A DNA stretch of 64,000 bases from JAJRTA01 sp965603125 (GTDB taxonomy: Bacteria > Zixibacteria > MSB-5A5 > GN15 > FEB-12), in contig CBFDBU010000002.1 in assembly GCA_965603125.1 (NCBI GenBank), forward strand, positions 124,001 through 188,000, written 5' to 3'. The notes beneath the pieces are model-generated. The model searched no databases. It worked only from the letters and a program-made list of their open reading frames with translations, and was not told the DNA's origin. This document shows, in pieces, positions 9,148 through 17,761 of the stretch (its first letter is position 1; each line of letters opens with the position of its first letter). A program made the translations under genes and the position numbers.

Positions 9148-9348
9148 ATCTGCTCCTGTTTTGCGGCATTGAATGGCACCGCTTGGTTATTATACGCATT
9201 CCGGCTGCCTTTATTCAAGAGGAATCCGCAATTCCCGTGGGTGACGTATGTCTCGTGCGCCGCCTCACTACCACAAGCACGCTGAGACGATCCGGCGGCC
9301 GCGTAGTATTTTGCTGGCTGTGAGGCCCGATTCCCTTATATTGACGCC

Positions 9349-10032
9349 ATGAAGGCCAATGCTCCGACCTACTTTCTGGGTGAGAATTTCCCCGCCCGCC
9401 TAAGCGTTTTCGTCGAGCAATTCCTGACCCGGGGGTACGACTACTTCTCAGAGGAGTTTACGCAGATAGACAACTACTTGGCGCGCGCTGTTCGCGACGA
9501 TTCCGCGCAGACTCTTCGCCGCACCAGGAAAGCGGAGTATCTGCTGGAACTGGTGGCGTTCAAAATATACGACGAACTCGACCGCGAGGCTTTCAACCGG
9601 ACCAAGTCTACGTTAGTGGTGATGCCCGACTGCCTGTCGCTGCACAACCGTGATTGCGAGAAGATAGAGACTCGCTACGGCACCGTCTGCCGCCGGTGCT
9701 TGGAGAACTGCCAGGCGTACCAGGTCGGCGAAGTGGCGCGGCGGTACCGGGTCAAGACCATCTTCTCCAAGCGGAGGCTGTCCCGGCAACTTCGCAGGTA
9801 TGCCGACCGTATGGGTGACATGGGCGTGATCGGCGTCGCCTGTATCAAGATGCTGGCTTCCGGTATGCGAACCGCTCGCGAAGAAGGCATCCCGGCCCGC
9901 GGTGTGCTCCTGAACTTCAGCGGCTGCGAGCACTGGAACGACCAGCCGTGCGCCTCGGAGTTCTCCATGAAGTGGCTTGAATCGATTCTGGAAGAAAAAC
10001 ATGGCCGACAACATCAAGCAACTGACCATTGA
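9349..10032 (+). CDS. DUF116 domain protein
   Basis: A cysteine-rich cytoplasmic protein of 227 residues. The family core is clear: VMPDCLSLHNRDCEK, then CRRCLENCQAYQVGEVARRY, then GVACIKMLASGMRTA and GVLLNFSGCEHWND. The spaced cysteines suggest bound metal or an iron-sulfur cluster, but no activity is established for DUF116. A GNAT gene begins 32 bases before this gene ends, so the two are translated from one message. Confidence 0.88.
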   Translation: MKANAPTYFLGENFPARLSVFVEQFLTRGYDYFSEEFTQIDNYLARAVRDDSAQTLRRTRKAEYLLELVAFKIYDELDREAFNRTKSTLVVMPDCLSLHNRDCEKIETRYGTVCRRCLENCQAYQVGEVARRYRVKTIFSKRRLSRQLRRYADRMGDMGVIGVACIKMLASGMRTAREEGIPARGVLLNFSGCEHWNDQPCASEFSMKWLESILEEKHGRQHQATDH

Positions 10033-10435
10033 ACATTATGACGACATAATCCGCATCTGGGCTGACGCCGGGCTTCCCTGGCAACCCCGGGGACGCGACG
10101 CCAGGGCAAGGATCGCCGAAGAAATCGAGCGCGACGACACAGCCTTTCTCGGGCTGTTCGAGAATCGGCGGATGATCGCGATTGGCTTGGCTACCTACGA
10201 CGGCCGCAAGGGCTGGATCAACCGGGTGGCTGTCGATCCCGACCATCGCGGAAGGGGACTCGGGGGCAAAATGATCGACGCCTGCGAGCGCTTCCTCAGA
10301 AAACGCGGGGCCATCGTGATAAGTTGTCTTATCGATGAACACAATCTGCCCTCGATGGCCCTCTTTCAGAAACACGGCTACTGTTTCTACGAGGGGGTGA
10401 TGTATTTCTCCAAACGCGACTCGGAGGAGTCCTGA
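10001..10435 (+). CDS. GNAT family N-acetyltransferase
   Basis: A 144-residue single-domain acetyltransferase. The acetyl-CoA signature is VAVDPDHRGRGLGGKMI (R-G-x-G-L-G), followed by LIDEHNLPSMALFQKHGYCF. This late pattern (neutral residue after LFQKHGY) is common in RimI-like enzymes acting on protein N-termini or small amines. The ATG at 10001 is chosen because it begins the conserved part; an in-frame codon at 9977 would only add 8 residues. The gene overlaps DUF116 by 32 bases. Confidence 0.88.
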   Translation: MADNIKQLTIEHYDDIIRIWADAGLPWQPRGRDARARIAEEIERDDTAFLGLFENRRMIAIGLATYDGRKGWINRVAVDPDHRGRGLGGKMIDACERFLRKRGAIVISCLIDEHNLPSMALFQKHGYCFYEGVMYFSKRDSEES

Positions 10436-10564
10436 CAGGACTCATGGCAAGTCTGGCTGCGGATATGTCCGGAAAGGCTGGGCGCCTCATTGTATTGAAG
10501 GGGCCGTCACCGACCGGATCCGAAGCGGGTTGATCAACCCCCGATCCGATTGCTGATATCGCGC

Positions 10565-12877
10565 TCAAACCTGGAACAGGTATTGCAGCTTCATGAAGAA
10601 CTGCCGCGCACTCAGCATCCAGTTTTCCTTGTAGTATGTTCTTGACCCGTTTCTGTCCGCCTCGCTGAGGCCGTCAAGATTGCCGTAATCATATGTCGTG
10701 CCGACGTAGAAGACCGAGAACGGGCTGAGGCGGTAGGTCAGCAGGGGATCGATATCCCAGCGCTCCCCGAAGTCATGGTACTGCACTACCAGCCGAAGCG
10801 ACACTTCCCGGGTGAACTGGTAGTTCACCCGCGTTCGGGCGATGAATCCCTCAAAGAACTCCTCGCCGGTCTGAAGGTGCTCACTTCGTCCGTAGCTGAA
10901 GGTCGGTTCGATTCTCAGGCGGTCGGAGGGCTTGACATATGCCGAGGCTTCTATGGATGTCTCTCTCCCCATCACTGGCGGGTCCTCGCAGCGAGTGATT
11001 GTATGACCGCGCATGAATTGGAAACCAAGGCCAACGGGTTCGCTGAAGTTGCTTTCGGCGTGCAACCGGAAGCGCTTGATGCCCGGGAACTCGATTCCCC
11101 TGAGTTTCTCCCAACTCACCATGTAGTTGACCGAGACATATGTCTGCTTCTTGAGCCTGGCGTTGGCTTCAGCGATAAACCATTCGTCCTTCCTGTTCCC
11201 ATCGAAATTCCACACCCGGCCTGCCACTGCCAGGGGTTCAATGTATTCGACGAAGCGGGAATCAGTATGGAAGGAGCAACCGTATACGAGGTTCACTTCC
11301 CGCCGGTTGTTGATCGGCACGAATCCCAGATCGGCGCGAAAAGTGGGACTTTTCTCCATATAGTCCAGCTCAAGAAACCAATACTGGCCGTGGCGGTCGA
11401 CACTGGCGAAAAGTCCGTGACCGCTGAAAGACTCGCTGTCGAATCCGGCCGTGTGGGAACCTCCGTCAAAGTAGGAGTCACTCAGATCGCTGGTGAGAGC
11501 GGTGTCGTCCGGTTCCTCGGTATGGGTGCCCAATGCCTGTATCTCAAGTCGGTAGTTCTTGAAAAAACTAAGCGCTCCGTCAATACCGTAGAGACTGCCC
11601 GACCCACCACCGTCGAAGCGCCGGTCGGTGATAATCGCACCCAAGTGGGAGTCTTCGCCAAACGCCCGCCGCGCCCTGAAAATACCGGACGTGCTTCTCC
11701 CGTTCTGGACGATCTCGCTGCTCTCCTCAAACGGAAGAATGACCGGGGAATGTTCATCGCGGGCCACCAGAAAGGCAACACTGGTGCGGTCTATCCGTCC
11801 TGTCAGTTTGGCTGCTACCTCGGGATCATTGATTGCACGCGTATAGACGGCGTTGAAATGGGTGTTAAAGAGGTCGCTTCCCTCTTGAAAGAAAGGCCTT
11901 CGCTCGGGATAGAACAGGGCGAAGTTGGTATTGACGTCGATCTGGGCGGCGTCCCCCTCGACCTGGCTGAAATCAGGGTTATACGTTACTTCCGTCGTCA
12001 CGCTGGAGGAGACGGCATAGCGCGCGCTTAGGGACATCTGGCCATCGGGACCGGCATTGTCGAATGACGACTCCGGGTCGTCGGTGTCGACACGAGCACC
12101 CGACTGATGCGCCATAACCGTCGGCATAATCTCGATTCCCTTGCCTGATTGAACGTCTTTAATCCCGGTCACTGTTCCCCATTGGCAGAGCCAGCACGGT
12201 TCATCGCGGTCGTAGGCCGCCCAGGAATACTGGCCGCGGCTGTCGCGGGGATGATTGCGCCAGAAATCGACCTTCCAGGTCTGTACCGCCCTGTCCGGGA
12301 AACGCAGGCCGGCAAACGGAATCGCCATCTCCACCTGATAGCCGATATCGGTAATCCTGCCGGCCGACTCCCAGGTCATGTCGTACCGGCTGTCCTCAAC
12401 ACCGTTGTTTGAATACAGCAGATCACCCTGAACACCATAGGGATTAGCCACCAGCTCGTAAGCCCAGGAAGCGTTCCCATAGGTGTCCAGAAGAAGGACC
12501 ACATTGTCGTCGGAGAATATCCGATCCCGTTCACAGAGCGAGGCCCGTATGGAACCGGGGTCGTCGTAGCAAACGAAGGCTACATAGAGCATCTTGTCGT
12601 CGTAGGTGATCAACGCTTCTGTCTCAACCGGTGGCTGAGTCTGATCTCCCGGCTGGTGCTCCGCGAAATTAGACGCCCGTCCCGCCGACTTCCAGCCCGG
12701 CTCGTCCAGATTACCGTCAATCTTGAACTCAGCCGTTGTCCTGGGCACATGGAGTGTCGGATGGTACACCGGTGCGTAAGAAGTTGCGCCGACCACCGGC
12801 GCCACCGGAATCATCAGCCAGGCCGCAAACAGGAAACTCAGCAGAAAGGTAAGGCAAAAATTGCTCGTGGTTACCAA
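10565..12877 (-). CDS. DUF5916 outer-membrane protein with N-terminal CBM9-like domain
   Basis: A large envelope protein. After a signal peptide comes a carbohydrate-binding family 9-like domain (FKIDGNLDEPGWKSA, then LYVAFVCYDDP and VEMAIPFAGLRF), then about 500 residues of DUF5916-type beta-barrel rich in aromatic strands, ending KLQYLFQV. I prefer the TTG at 12877, which has GAGAGG about 9 bases upstream and gives a clean signal sequence (TTSNFCLTFLLSFLFAA); a GTG at 12925 would add 16 charged residues before it. FCB-group genomes often carry this family; the ligand is unknown. It stands alone on the minus strand. Confidence 0.85.
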   Translation of the reverse strand: MVTTSNFCLTFLLSFLFAAWLMIPVAPVVGATSYAPVYHPTLHVPRTTAEFKIDGNLDEPGWKSAGRASNFAEHQPGDQTQPPVETEALITYDDKMLYVAFVCYDDPGSIRASLCERDRIFSDDNVVLLLDTYGNASWAYELVANPYGVQGDLLYSNNGVEDSRYDMTWESAGRITDIGYQVEMAIPFAGLRFPDRAVQTWKVDFWRNHPRDSRGQYSWAAYDRDEPCWLCQWGTVTGIKDVQSGKGIEIMPTVMAHQSGARVDTDDPESSFDNAGPDGQMSLSARYAVSSSVTTEVTYNPDFSQVEGDAAQIDVNTNFALFYPERRPFFQEGSDLFNTHFNAVYTRAINDPEVAAKLTGRIDRTSVAFLVARDEHSPVILPFEESSEIVQNGRSTSGIFRARRAFGEDSHLGAIITDRRFDGGGSGSLYGIDGALSFFKNYRLEIQALGTHTEEPDDTALTSDLSDSYFDGGSHTAGFDSESFSGHGLFASVDRHGQYWFLELDYMEKSPTFRADLGFVPINNRREVNLVYGCSFHTDSRFVEYIEPLAVAGRVWNFDGNRKDEWFIAEANARLKKQTYVSVNYMVSWEKLRGIEFPGIKRFRLHAESNFSEPVGLGFQFMRGHTITRCEDPPVMGRETSIEASAYVKPSDRLRIEPTFSYGRSEHLQTGEEFFEGFIARTRVNYQFTREVSLRLVVQYHDFGERWDIDPLLTYRLSPFSVFYVGTTYDYGNLDGLSEADRNGSRTYYKENWMLSARQFFMKLQYLFQV

Positions 12878-13114
12878 GGGGCTGTTCCTCTCGATATGAA
12901 GCTTTAACAATGTCTTTTCCACCACTCAGAACCAGTCTCTGTCGGGGCAACTGCTTGTCCTGACGATCCCAGGACCGGTTATCTTCCGGAACAGCCACTG
13001 CCATACTATACGACGGTTCGTCTCCGTAGTTTCATACATAGACGTGGAAAAAGCGGCTCCTGTTCACCGAAAACGGACGCATATCCAGCGCGTCGGTGCC
13101 TTGCAATGCCAACA

Positions 13115-13138
13115 GAAAAAGCCCCGCAAGCGGGGCTT
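13115..13138 (-). terminator. Terminator of the STAS gene
   Basis: Read on the minus strand, GCCCCGC and GCGGGGC form a 7-base stem around two bases and are followed by a run of T (AAAAA on the plus strand). It lies 25 bases past the STAS stop codon. Confidence 0.85.
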
Positions 13139-13161
13139 GTCATGTTCCGGATGAGATCGGT

Positions 13162-13500
13162 TCAGGACGTAAAAGCCGCCAGCGCCTCGTCCCGGCTGTC
13201 AAAGTGCTCAAAGACGGTAATCAGCCGCGTGATGGTCAGAATCGACTCGATCTTGGTGATATTCGTCAGAACCAGCCGGCCGCCCGCGTTTTTGACCGTC
13301 GTCAAGGTCGATATCAGCATACCCAGCCCGACTGAGTTCATCCAGTCGACTTTGGCCATGTCGACAACGAAGTTCTTCTTGTTCTGATTGATATACTCGT
13401 GCACCTTGCCGTGGAAGAGTGTGGTTTCCTCGCCGCCCATGATCTTGCCTGCGATGTTAAAGACAACCAGATCGCCCTCAAGTGAGTCGGAAAATCTCAT
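13162..13500 (-). CDS. STAS-domain anti-anti-sigma factor
   Basis: A 112-residue single STAS domain of the SpoIIAA/RsbV type. These proteins bind an anti-sigma kinase unless phosphorylated on a conserved serine. That serine is present in KVDWMNSVGLGML, the expected place after the third strand. Other landmarks are VVFNIAGKIMGGEE at the start and RLVLTNITKIESIL. No partner kinase, phosphatase or sigma factor is encoded nearby, so its regulator acts in trans. The gene has its own terminator. Confidence 0.92.
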   Translation of the reverse strand: MRFSDSLEGDLVVFNIAGKIMGGEETTLFHGKVHEYINQNKKNFVVDMAKVDWMNSVGLGMLISTLTTVKNAGGRLVLTNITKIESILTITRLITVFEHFDSRDEALAAFTS

Positions 13501-13688
13501 AGATACATCCCTCTATTCTATGTGTCCTTTTTTCATACCGTGCTGCTCGGTTTCCAAGAGATGCGCTGACGAAAGTAGGTAGACAACATTCGCTTACATC
13601 CCCAAGCACCGGCATAATAGGTTGCCTTGAATCGGAAAACAAGCAGTTTTTGCTCTGAGCGGCCACGGTGAACGTCCCGTCTGCCGCG

Positions 13689-14486
13689 CTAATCTTCCGG
13701 CGGGCGCTCTGCGACGACGATATTGCGGGCGGTCTCGGGCGGCAGAGTCGCAGGCGGCAGGGAAAAATCGCCACTCGAGTAGGCAGCCACCTGTCGCAAC
13801 CCTGCCTGCGTGAGCATGCCCCGCATTTCCGGAAGGGTGTAACATCGAATAGCCTCGTTGGCGTGATAACCCGGTTCGACCTTCGGTCGCAACAGGGTGC
13901 CGTCCTTGCGGATGATGAAGATCGTACCCCTGTACGTGCCGGTCTCGGCGTCGTACCAGCTTTCGCTTAGCTCCCAGCCATCTTCTATCTCAGACCATGA
14001 TCGCTCCCTCTTGCCCCACCGTTCCACCGACAGGAACATAACAAAGAGCTTCCCGTTGCTCTTGAGCGCCCGGCGGATCGACCGAAGCAACTCCAGGTCT
14101 TCGGCGTCGCCAAAGAACCCGAACGTCCCGCTCAGAATCACGCAGGCGTCGAACTCACGGTTGTAGTCAATCCGCCGCATGTCGCCGGCGATGAAACTTC
14201 CCGTAAGCCCCGCCTCTTTGTATTGCCGCCTGGCGAACTCGATCAATGGCGGGGCGATGTCGATTCCCACGACATCGTATCCCTTGCCGGAGAACAACCG
14301 GGCCTGGTCACCTCCACCACAGCCCAGATCGAGAATCCGCATCCCCGGCGAGAGCCGGCACACGTGCTCGATGAAATCCACCAGCTTGCGGTCCCATTCG
14401 AATATCCCCGGGATGCCGTGCCGGTGGTCGATTCGCCAGTATGCGGCCCAGAACTCATTCCACGATTTCTCTACTATCTTGAGCAT
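13689..14486 (-). CDS. SAM-dependent methyltransferase (class I)
   Basis: A 265-residue Rossmann-fold methyltransferase. Motif I is ILDLGCGGGDQARLFSGKG, motif II VVGIDIAPPLIEFAR, then FIAGDMRRIDY and FDACVILSGTFGFFGD. The long beta-rich insert after the core (ERSWSEIEDGWELSESWYD through GTIFIIRKDG) is common in small-molecule methyltransferases related to UbiE/COQ5. The substrate cannot be read from sequence or context. It stands between the STAS gene and a zinc-ribbon gene on the same strand, with 130-190 base gaps. Confidence 0.88.
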   Translation of the reverse strand: MLKIVEKSWNEFWAAYWRIDHRHGIPGIFEWDRKLVDFIEHVCRLSPGMRILDLGCGGGDQARLFSGKGYDVVGIDIAPPLIEFARRQYKEAGLTGSFIAGDMRRIDYNREFDACVILSGTFGFFGDAEDLELLRSIRRALKSNGKLFVMFLSVERWGKRERSWSEIEDGWELSESWYDAETGTYRGTIFIIRKDGTLLRPKVEPGYHANEAIRCYTLPEMRGMLTQAGLRQVAAYSSGDFSLPPATLPPETARNIVVAERPPED

Positions 14487-14617
14487 ATTTCGCTTCTCTT
14501 TACATCGGTGTCGCCCGTGGGTCTTTGACCATGAACGTCACCACGAGCGATACCTCTCCATGGACAACATAACGGCAGAGTCGCCGACGAACAGCTCGGC
14601 AGTCTTTCAAATCAAAG

Positions 14618-14827
14618 TCAGCCGGTGAAGAAGTCAAAGATGTTACCGAGCATACTGCTGTCGGCCTTGTAGATCTCGGTATACCTGCACCTGGAGCAGG
14701 TAACGGTCGTAAACCGGGAACCCTGGACGTCGAATATCTTCGACCAGAACCCGCCCGCCGCACGAAACTCCGCCACTTCGTATTGATTGTTGGAGCATTT
14801 CGAGCATCGGTAATTCAGTTGCTGCAT
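14618..14827 (-). CDS. Small zinc-ribbon protein (COG3478-like)
   Basis: A 69-residue protein with two C-x2-C knuckles (CSKC near residue 8 and CSRC near residue 44), which would bind one zinc ion. The segment YEVAEFRAAGGFWSKIFD and the tail MLGNIFDFFTG resemble small proteins described as nucleic-acid-binding zinc ribbons. A very strong ribosome site, AGGAGGTGATC, lies just before the ATG. Function unknown. Confidence 0.85.
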   Translation of the reverse strand: MQQLNYRCSKCSNNQYEVAEFRAAGGFWSKIFDVQGSRFTTVTCSRCRYTEIYKADSSMLGNIFDFFTG

Positions 14828-15047
14828 ATGATCACCTCCTGATGACAGTTCCTGTCCTTTTTCTTAAGTACAGGGAATCCCGCAGCAAATTCAACTGGAA
14901 ATACGCAGGCAGGGGGGGATTTGTGGTGGTGGGGGCATGTGCCTGACATCCACAGAAGGGGCTGCGGGGATGGACGAGGGTTCGGGGAGGGCGGTGGCTG
15001 AATTGGAAAGGATAGAAAACCCACGAAGAGAACTGAGGTTCAGTGGC

Positions 15048-16268
15048 TTATGAAGTCCGATCTGTATGCGGCGGCGGTTCAGAGTCTAGCACGAGAGATG
15101 TCTTTGCCTTCGGGAGATTCTTCAATTGTTCATAGAACAGAGACTCGGTTATCTCCTTTGGCCAGTCCAGATTTATCTTTAGTGAGCCAGGGTCGCCCTT
15201 TGACTGAATATACAGAATGGCTCCGAGATCGATAAGACGGTTCAAATCTCGGGACAACGCATGCAACGGATTCTTTAGTGTCAAGTAAGACGTTCTAATC
15301 ATGTCCACCAGCTTGGTAACGCGCAACTTCTCATGCTCCAGAAGTAGCTTCAATATCGACAGTTGCCTCTCCATAATAACTCGTTTCTTGGGAGTCTCCA
15401 ACCTGGTGAAGAGGTCAAACATCATATTCCGATAGATGGCTTTCGCTACTTCCTTCTGGATGCTGCGTAGCACTCTTCCAGCCTGTATCGCCACGCCCCT
15501 CAGTCCAAACACGAGAAACGGAGTGAGGTCATGCTCGCGAGACCGTGTTTCAGCCAGTGCTTCCAAGTAGGCTCTCTTCTCGTCATAGTAGTAATTTGAC
15601 ATGGAAATGAAGCAGGTATCCCTCAACCCCGCACGTTGCTTCAGTAGGGCACCAAGAGCTCGCGCCGTCCTTCCATTCCCGTCCAGGAAGGGGTGCATCG
15701 CCGCCAGGTGATAGTGTGCAGCGAGCGCCTGCACCAGCGGCTCATGTTTGAGATACTCACGCTGCAGCGCATCCACAAACCCCTCAAAGGCCTCTTCACC
15801 TTCGGAGCCACCAGTCGCTCCACGATGGCGAGGTTGTCCAAATGTGACGTTCTGATCTTGCTTGCGGAGCACTCCAGGCTCGCAGCGATCGTCGTCTGCA
15901 CCAGTTACAATCCTACGGTGGATATCCTTGATCAGTTCACCATCAACCGGTCTGTCATCCGGAATGGTAGCGATCCACCGATATGTGGACACCGCAGCCT
16001 GTGCCTGCCGCTGGGATCGTGTCAACAGGTCCTCTGGTTCCTTGCGGAGGGCGTCTTCAAGTTCCTTCTCTGTGAAGTCGGCCCCCTCAATTCTCGAAGT
16101 TCCGGCAACCTCGCGCTTAAGTTCGATGTTCTGAAGGCTCTCGACCCAGTCCTTTTGATACGGGATTTTTTGAAGTGCCAGGACAGCTGCCCTAGCCTCG
16201 ACCAAGACCCGGACAATCTGAGATGAGTCGTACTTAATCCAATCATCTGGAATATTGTAAGTAATCAT
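15048..16268 (-). CDS. Fic family protein with N-terminal inhibitory motif
   Basis: Predicted AMP-transferase (AMPylator) of the class in which the inhibitory helix precedes the Fic core. The catalytic motif HPFLDGNGRTAR is complete at residues 192-203. The inhibitory motif TSRIEG (S/T-x-x-x-E-G) is at residues 57-62, so the protein should be self-inhibited. The C-terminal third (LEHEKLRVTKLVDMIRTSY onward) looks like a winged helix that could bind DNA. At 406 residues it has the usual length. The neighbouring upstream spacer is far richer in A+T than the rest of the window, a sign of transfer. No antitoxin partner gene is adjacent. Confidence 0.93.
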   Translation of the reverse strand: MITYNIPDDWIKYDSSQIVRVLVEARAAVLALQKIPYQKDWVESLQNIELKREVAGTSRIEGADFTEKELEDALRKEPEDLLTRSQRQAQAAVSTYRWIATIPDDRPVDGELIKDIHRRIVTGADDDRCEPGVLRKQDQNVTFGQPRHRGATGGSEGEEAFEGFVDALQREYLKHEPLVQALAAHYHLAAMHPFLDGNGRTARALGALLKQRAGLRDTCFISMSNYYYDEKRAYLEALAETRSREHDLTPFLVFGLRGVAIQAGRVLRSIQKEVAKAIYRNMMFDLFTRLETPKKRVIMERQLSILKLLLEHEKLRVTKLVDMIRTSYLTLKNPLHALSRDLNRLIDLGAILYIQSKGDPGSLKINLDWPKEITESLFYEQLKNLPKAKTSLVLDSEPPPHTDRTS

Positions 16269-16593
16269 TATTCAAATATATCAATAATATTTCTCAACAA
16301 TACTCTACTCAGCTAAGTGTTATACTGTTATATTATATCGACTTATATGTCAAGTACTTTATTTGATTATCCAGAAATTTTCTTGAAATTTCTGCAAAAT
16401 ATTCTGATAATTTATGGGAAAATTCACCCAGTTCTGCAATGCTTGTAATGCGTTAGTTACGGTGGCTAAGTTGCTCTTGATGTGCTGTTTCTCGCCACCA
16501 CAGCTTTGCTGGGCGATAGCCTTTTCGCTCGGTATCATTTTCGCGATAATTGCCACACACTACCACACCAAACACCAATAAACAATAAAACAC
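16269..16593. other. AT-rich spacer upstream of fic
   Basis: Roughly 325 bases, strongly A+T-rich compared with the surroundings. It contains an inverted repeat CAGAAATTT/AAATTTCTG near 16371-16393. A weak 65-codon minus-strand frame at 16359-16556 has no recognisable features and I do not call it. The fic promoter presumably lies here. Confidence 0.6.
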
Positions 16594-16622
16594 TTGACAA
16601 AACAAGCCTATTGTCCTATATA
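16594..16622 (+). promoter_or_regulatory. Near-consensus sigma-70-type promoter
   Basis: TTGACA, a 17-base spacer, then TATATA. It lies about 36 bases before the start at 16658 and is the closest match to a consensus promoter that I found in the window. Confidence 0.85.
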
Positions 16623-16657
16623 ACAGCAGTAAACAACATTACCAGAGGATGAATGTC

Positions 16658-17461
16658 ATGACCAAAAGAAGGCTGTTCTCGCTGGAGTTCTTCCCGACCC
16701 TGTCCAATCGGGAGGAGTTCTTCCAGAAGATAACCCAGGACGACGGCCCGGCGATCAGTATCTTCGGGCAGTATGCCATGCTGCTTGTGCTCTCGTTCGC
16801 ATACGGGGTAGTCATGGGCAGCTATCACGGCGTCGCTCAGGCTCTTGTCGCGGGAGTGAAAATCGCGGTGCTTTTCTCGCTGGTGCTGGTCGTGTGTTTC
16901 CCGGCCTTTTTCATAATCCAGTTCATTCTCGGTTCCCGCCTGCGACTGCGGCAGATGATATCCATTATCCTGTCCGGATTTGTCCTGACCGGTTCGATCA
17001 TGGTCTCTTTCGCACCGATAGTGATCTTCTTCCTTCTGACCGGCGGCAACTACTACTTTCTGCAACTGCTTCACATCGTGATCTTTGTTCTCTCCGGCAT
17101 TTTCGGGATGAAGACCATCGTCGACGCCCTGAAATACTCCTGCGAGAAGAAAAACATCTACCCTCAACTCGGGGTGGTGGTGTTTCGGTTCTGGGTGATA
17201 ATCATGGCCTTCGTGGGTATCCAACTGGCCTGGAACCTGAGGCCGTTCTTGGGCGACCGGGGACAGCCGTTTGAGCTGTTCCGTGAGTATGAGGGGAATT
17301 TCTACACCGCCCTGATATACTCCGGCCGGCAACTGCTGGACACACCCGACGAGTCAGATAAGGATGAGAAGCTGCGCGAGAACCGACAACCCGGCATAGA
17401 TAGTCCGCAGGACGACACGGCCCGGGATTCGCTACTGATGTTTCACCTGGATGGGCAGTAG
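16658..17461 (+). CDS. Polytopic membrane protein of unknown function
   Basis: About 267 residues with five or so hydrophobic helices between residues 40 and 200, then a charged, probably disordered tail (DESDKDEKLRENRQ and on). The motif LAWNLRPFLGDRGQPFELF after the last helix is distinctive; I recall similar membrane proteins in FCB genomes, sometimes labelled with a WH2 name, but this does not tell a function. The ATG at 16658 is preferred over 16649 because AGAGGA lies 8 bases before it. A strong promoter precedes it and an HTH gene follows by 12 bases, with which it likely forms an operon. Confidence 0.75.
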   Translation: MTKRRLFSLEFFPTLSNREEFFQKITQDDGPAISIFGQYAMLLVLSFAYGVVMGSYHGVAQALVAGVKIAVLFSLVLVVCFPAFFIIQFILGSRLRLRQMISIILSGFVLTGSIMVSFAPIVIFFLLTGGNYYFLQLLHIVIFVLSGIFGMKTIVDALKYSCEKKNIYPQLGVVVFRFWVIIMAFVGIQLAWNLRPFLGDRGQPFELFREYEGNFYTALIYSGRQLLDTPDESDKDEKLRENRQPGIDSPQDDTARDSLLMFHLDGQ

Positions 17462-17473
17462 GAGGGACGACAG

Positions 17474-17710
17474 TTGAAGACCGACATCATGACCCTGGAA
17501 GAGGTGGCGCACTATCTGAAGCTGAAGCCGCAGACCATATACACTTGGGCGCAGGAGAAGAAGATCCCGGCGGCCAAGTTGGGAAAGGAATGGCGTTTCA
17601 GGAAATCGATCATAGACGAATGGTACCTTCAGCATATCGACGACAGGTTCGGCGACGTCATAGACAAGTGGAAGGCGAGCCACAATTCAGAGACAGAGCC
17701 TGATCCATGA
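17474..17710 (+). CDS. Helix-turn-helix (excisionase/MerR-like) DNA-binding protein
   Basis: A 78-residue protein whose first 50 residues are the excisionase-type winged helix: MTLEEVAHYLKLKPQTIY, WAQEKKIPAAKLGKEWRF, then RKSIIDEWY. Such domains bind DNA and serve as small transcription factors or recombination directionality factors; no integrase is nearby, so regulation is more likely. The TTG at 17474 is preferred because GGAGGG ends 7 bases before it; an ATG at 17489 is the alternative. It follows the membrane-protein gene by 12 bases. Confidence 0.87.
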   Translation: MKTDIMTLEEVAHYLKLKPQTIYTWAQEKKIPAAKLGKEWRFRKSIIDEWYLQHIDDRFGDVIDKWKASHNSETEPDP

Positions 17711-17761
17711 GGGCCGTGCTGGCAACGCTTGCAGAAACCCTGATGATTCGTAGCATTTGCG

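Noticed and set aside
16359..16556. 65-codon frame in the AT-rich spacer as a possible Fic antitoxin
   Set aside because: No Fic-antitoxin features, no good ribosome site, and the Fic protein already carries its own inhibitory motif.
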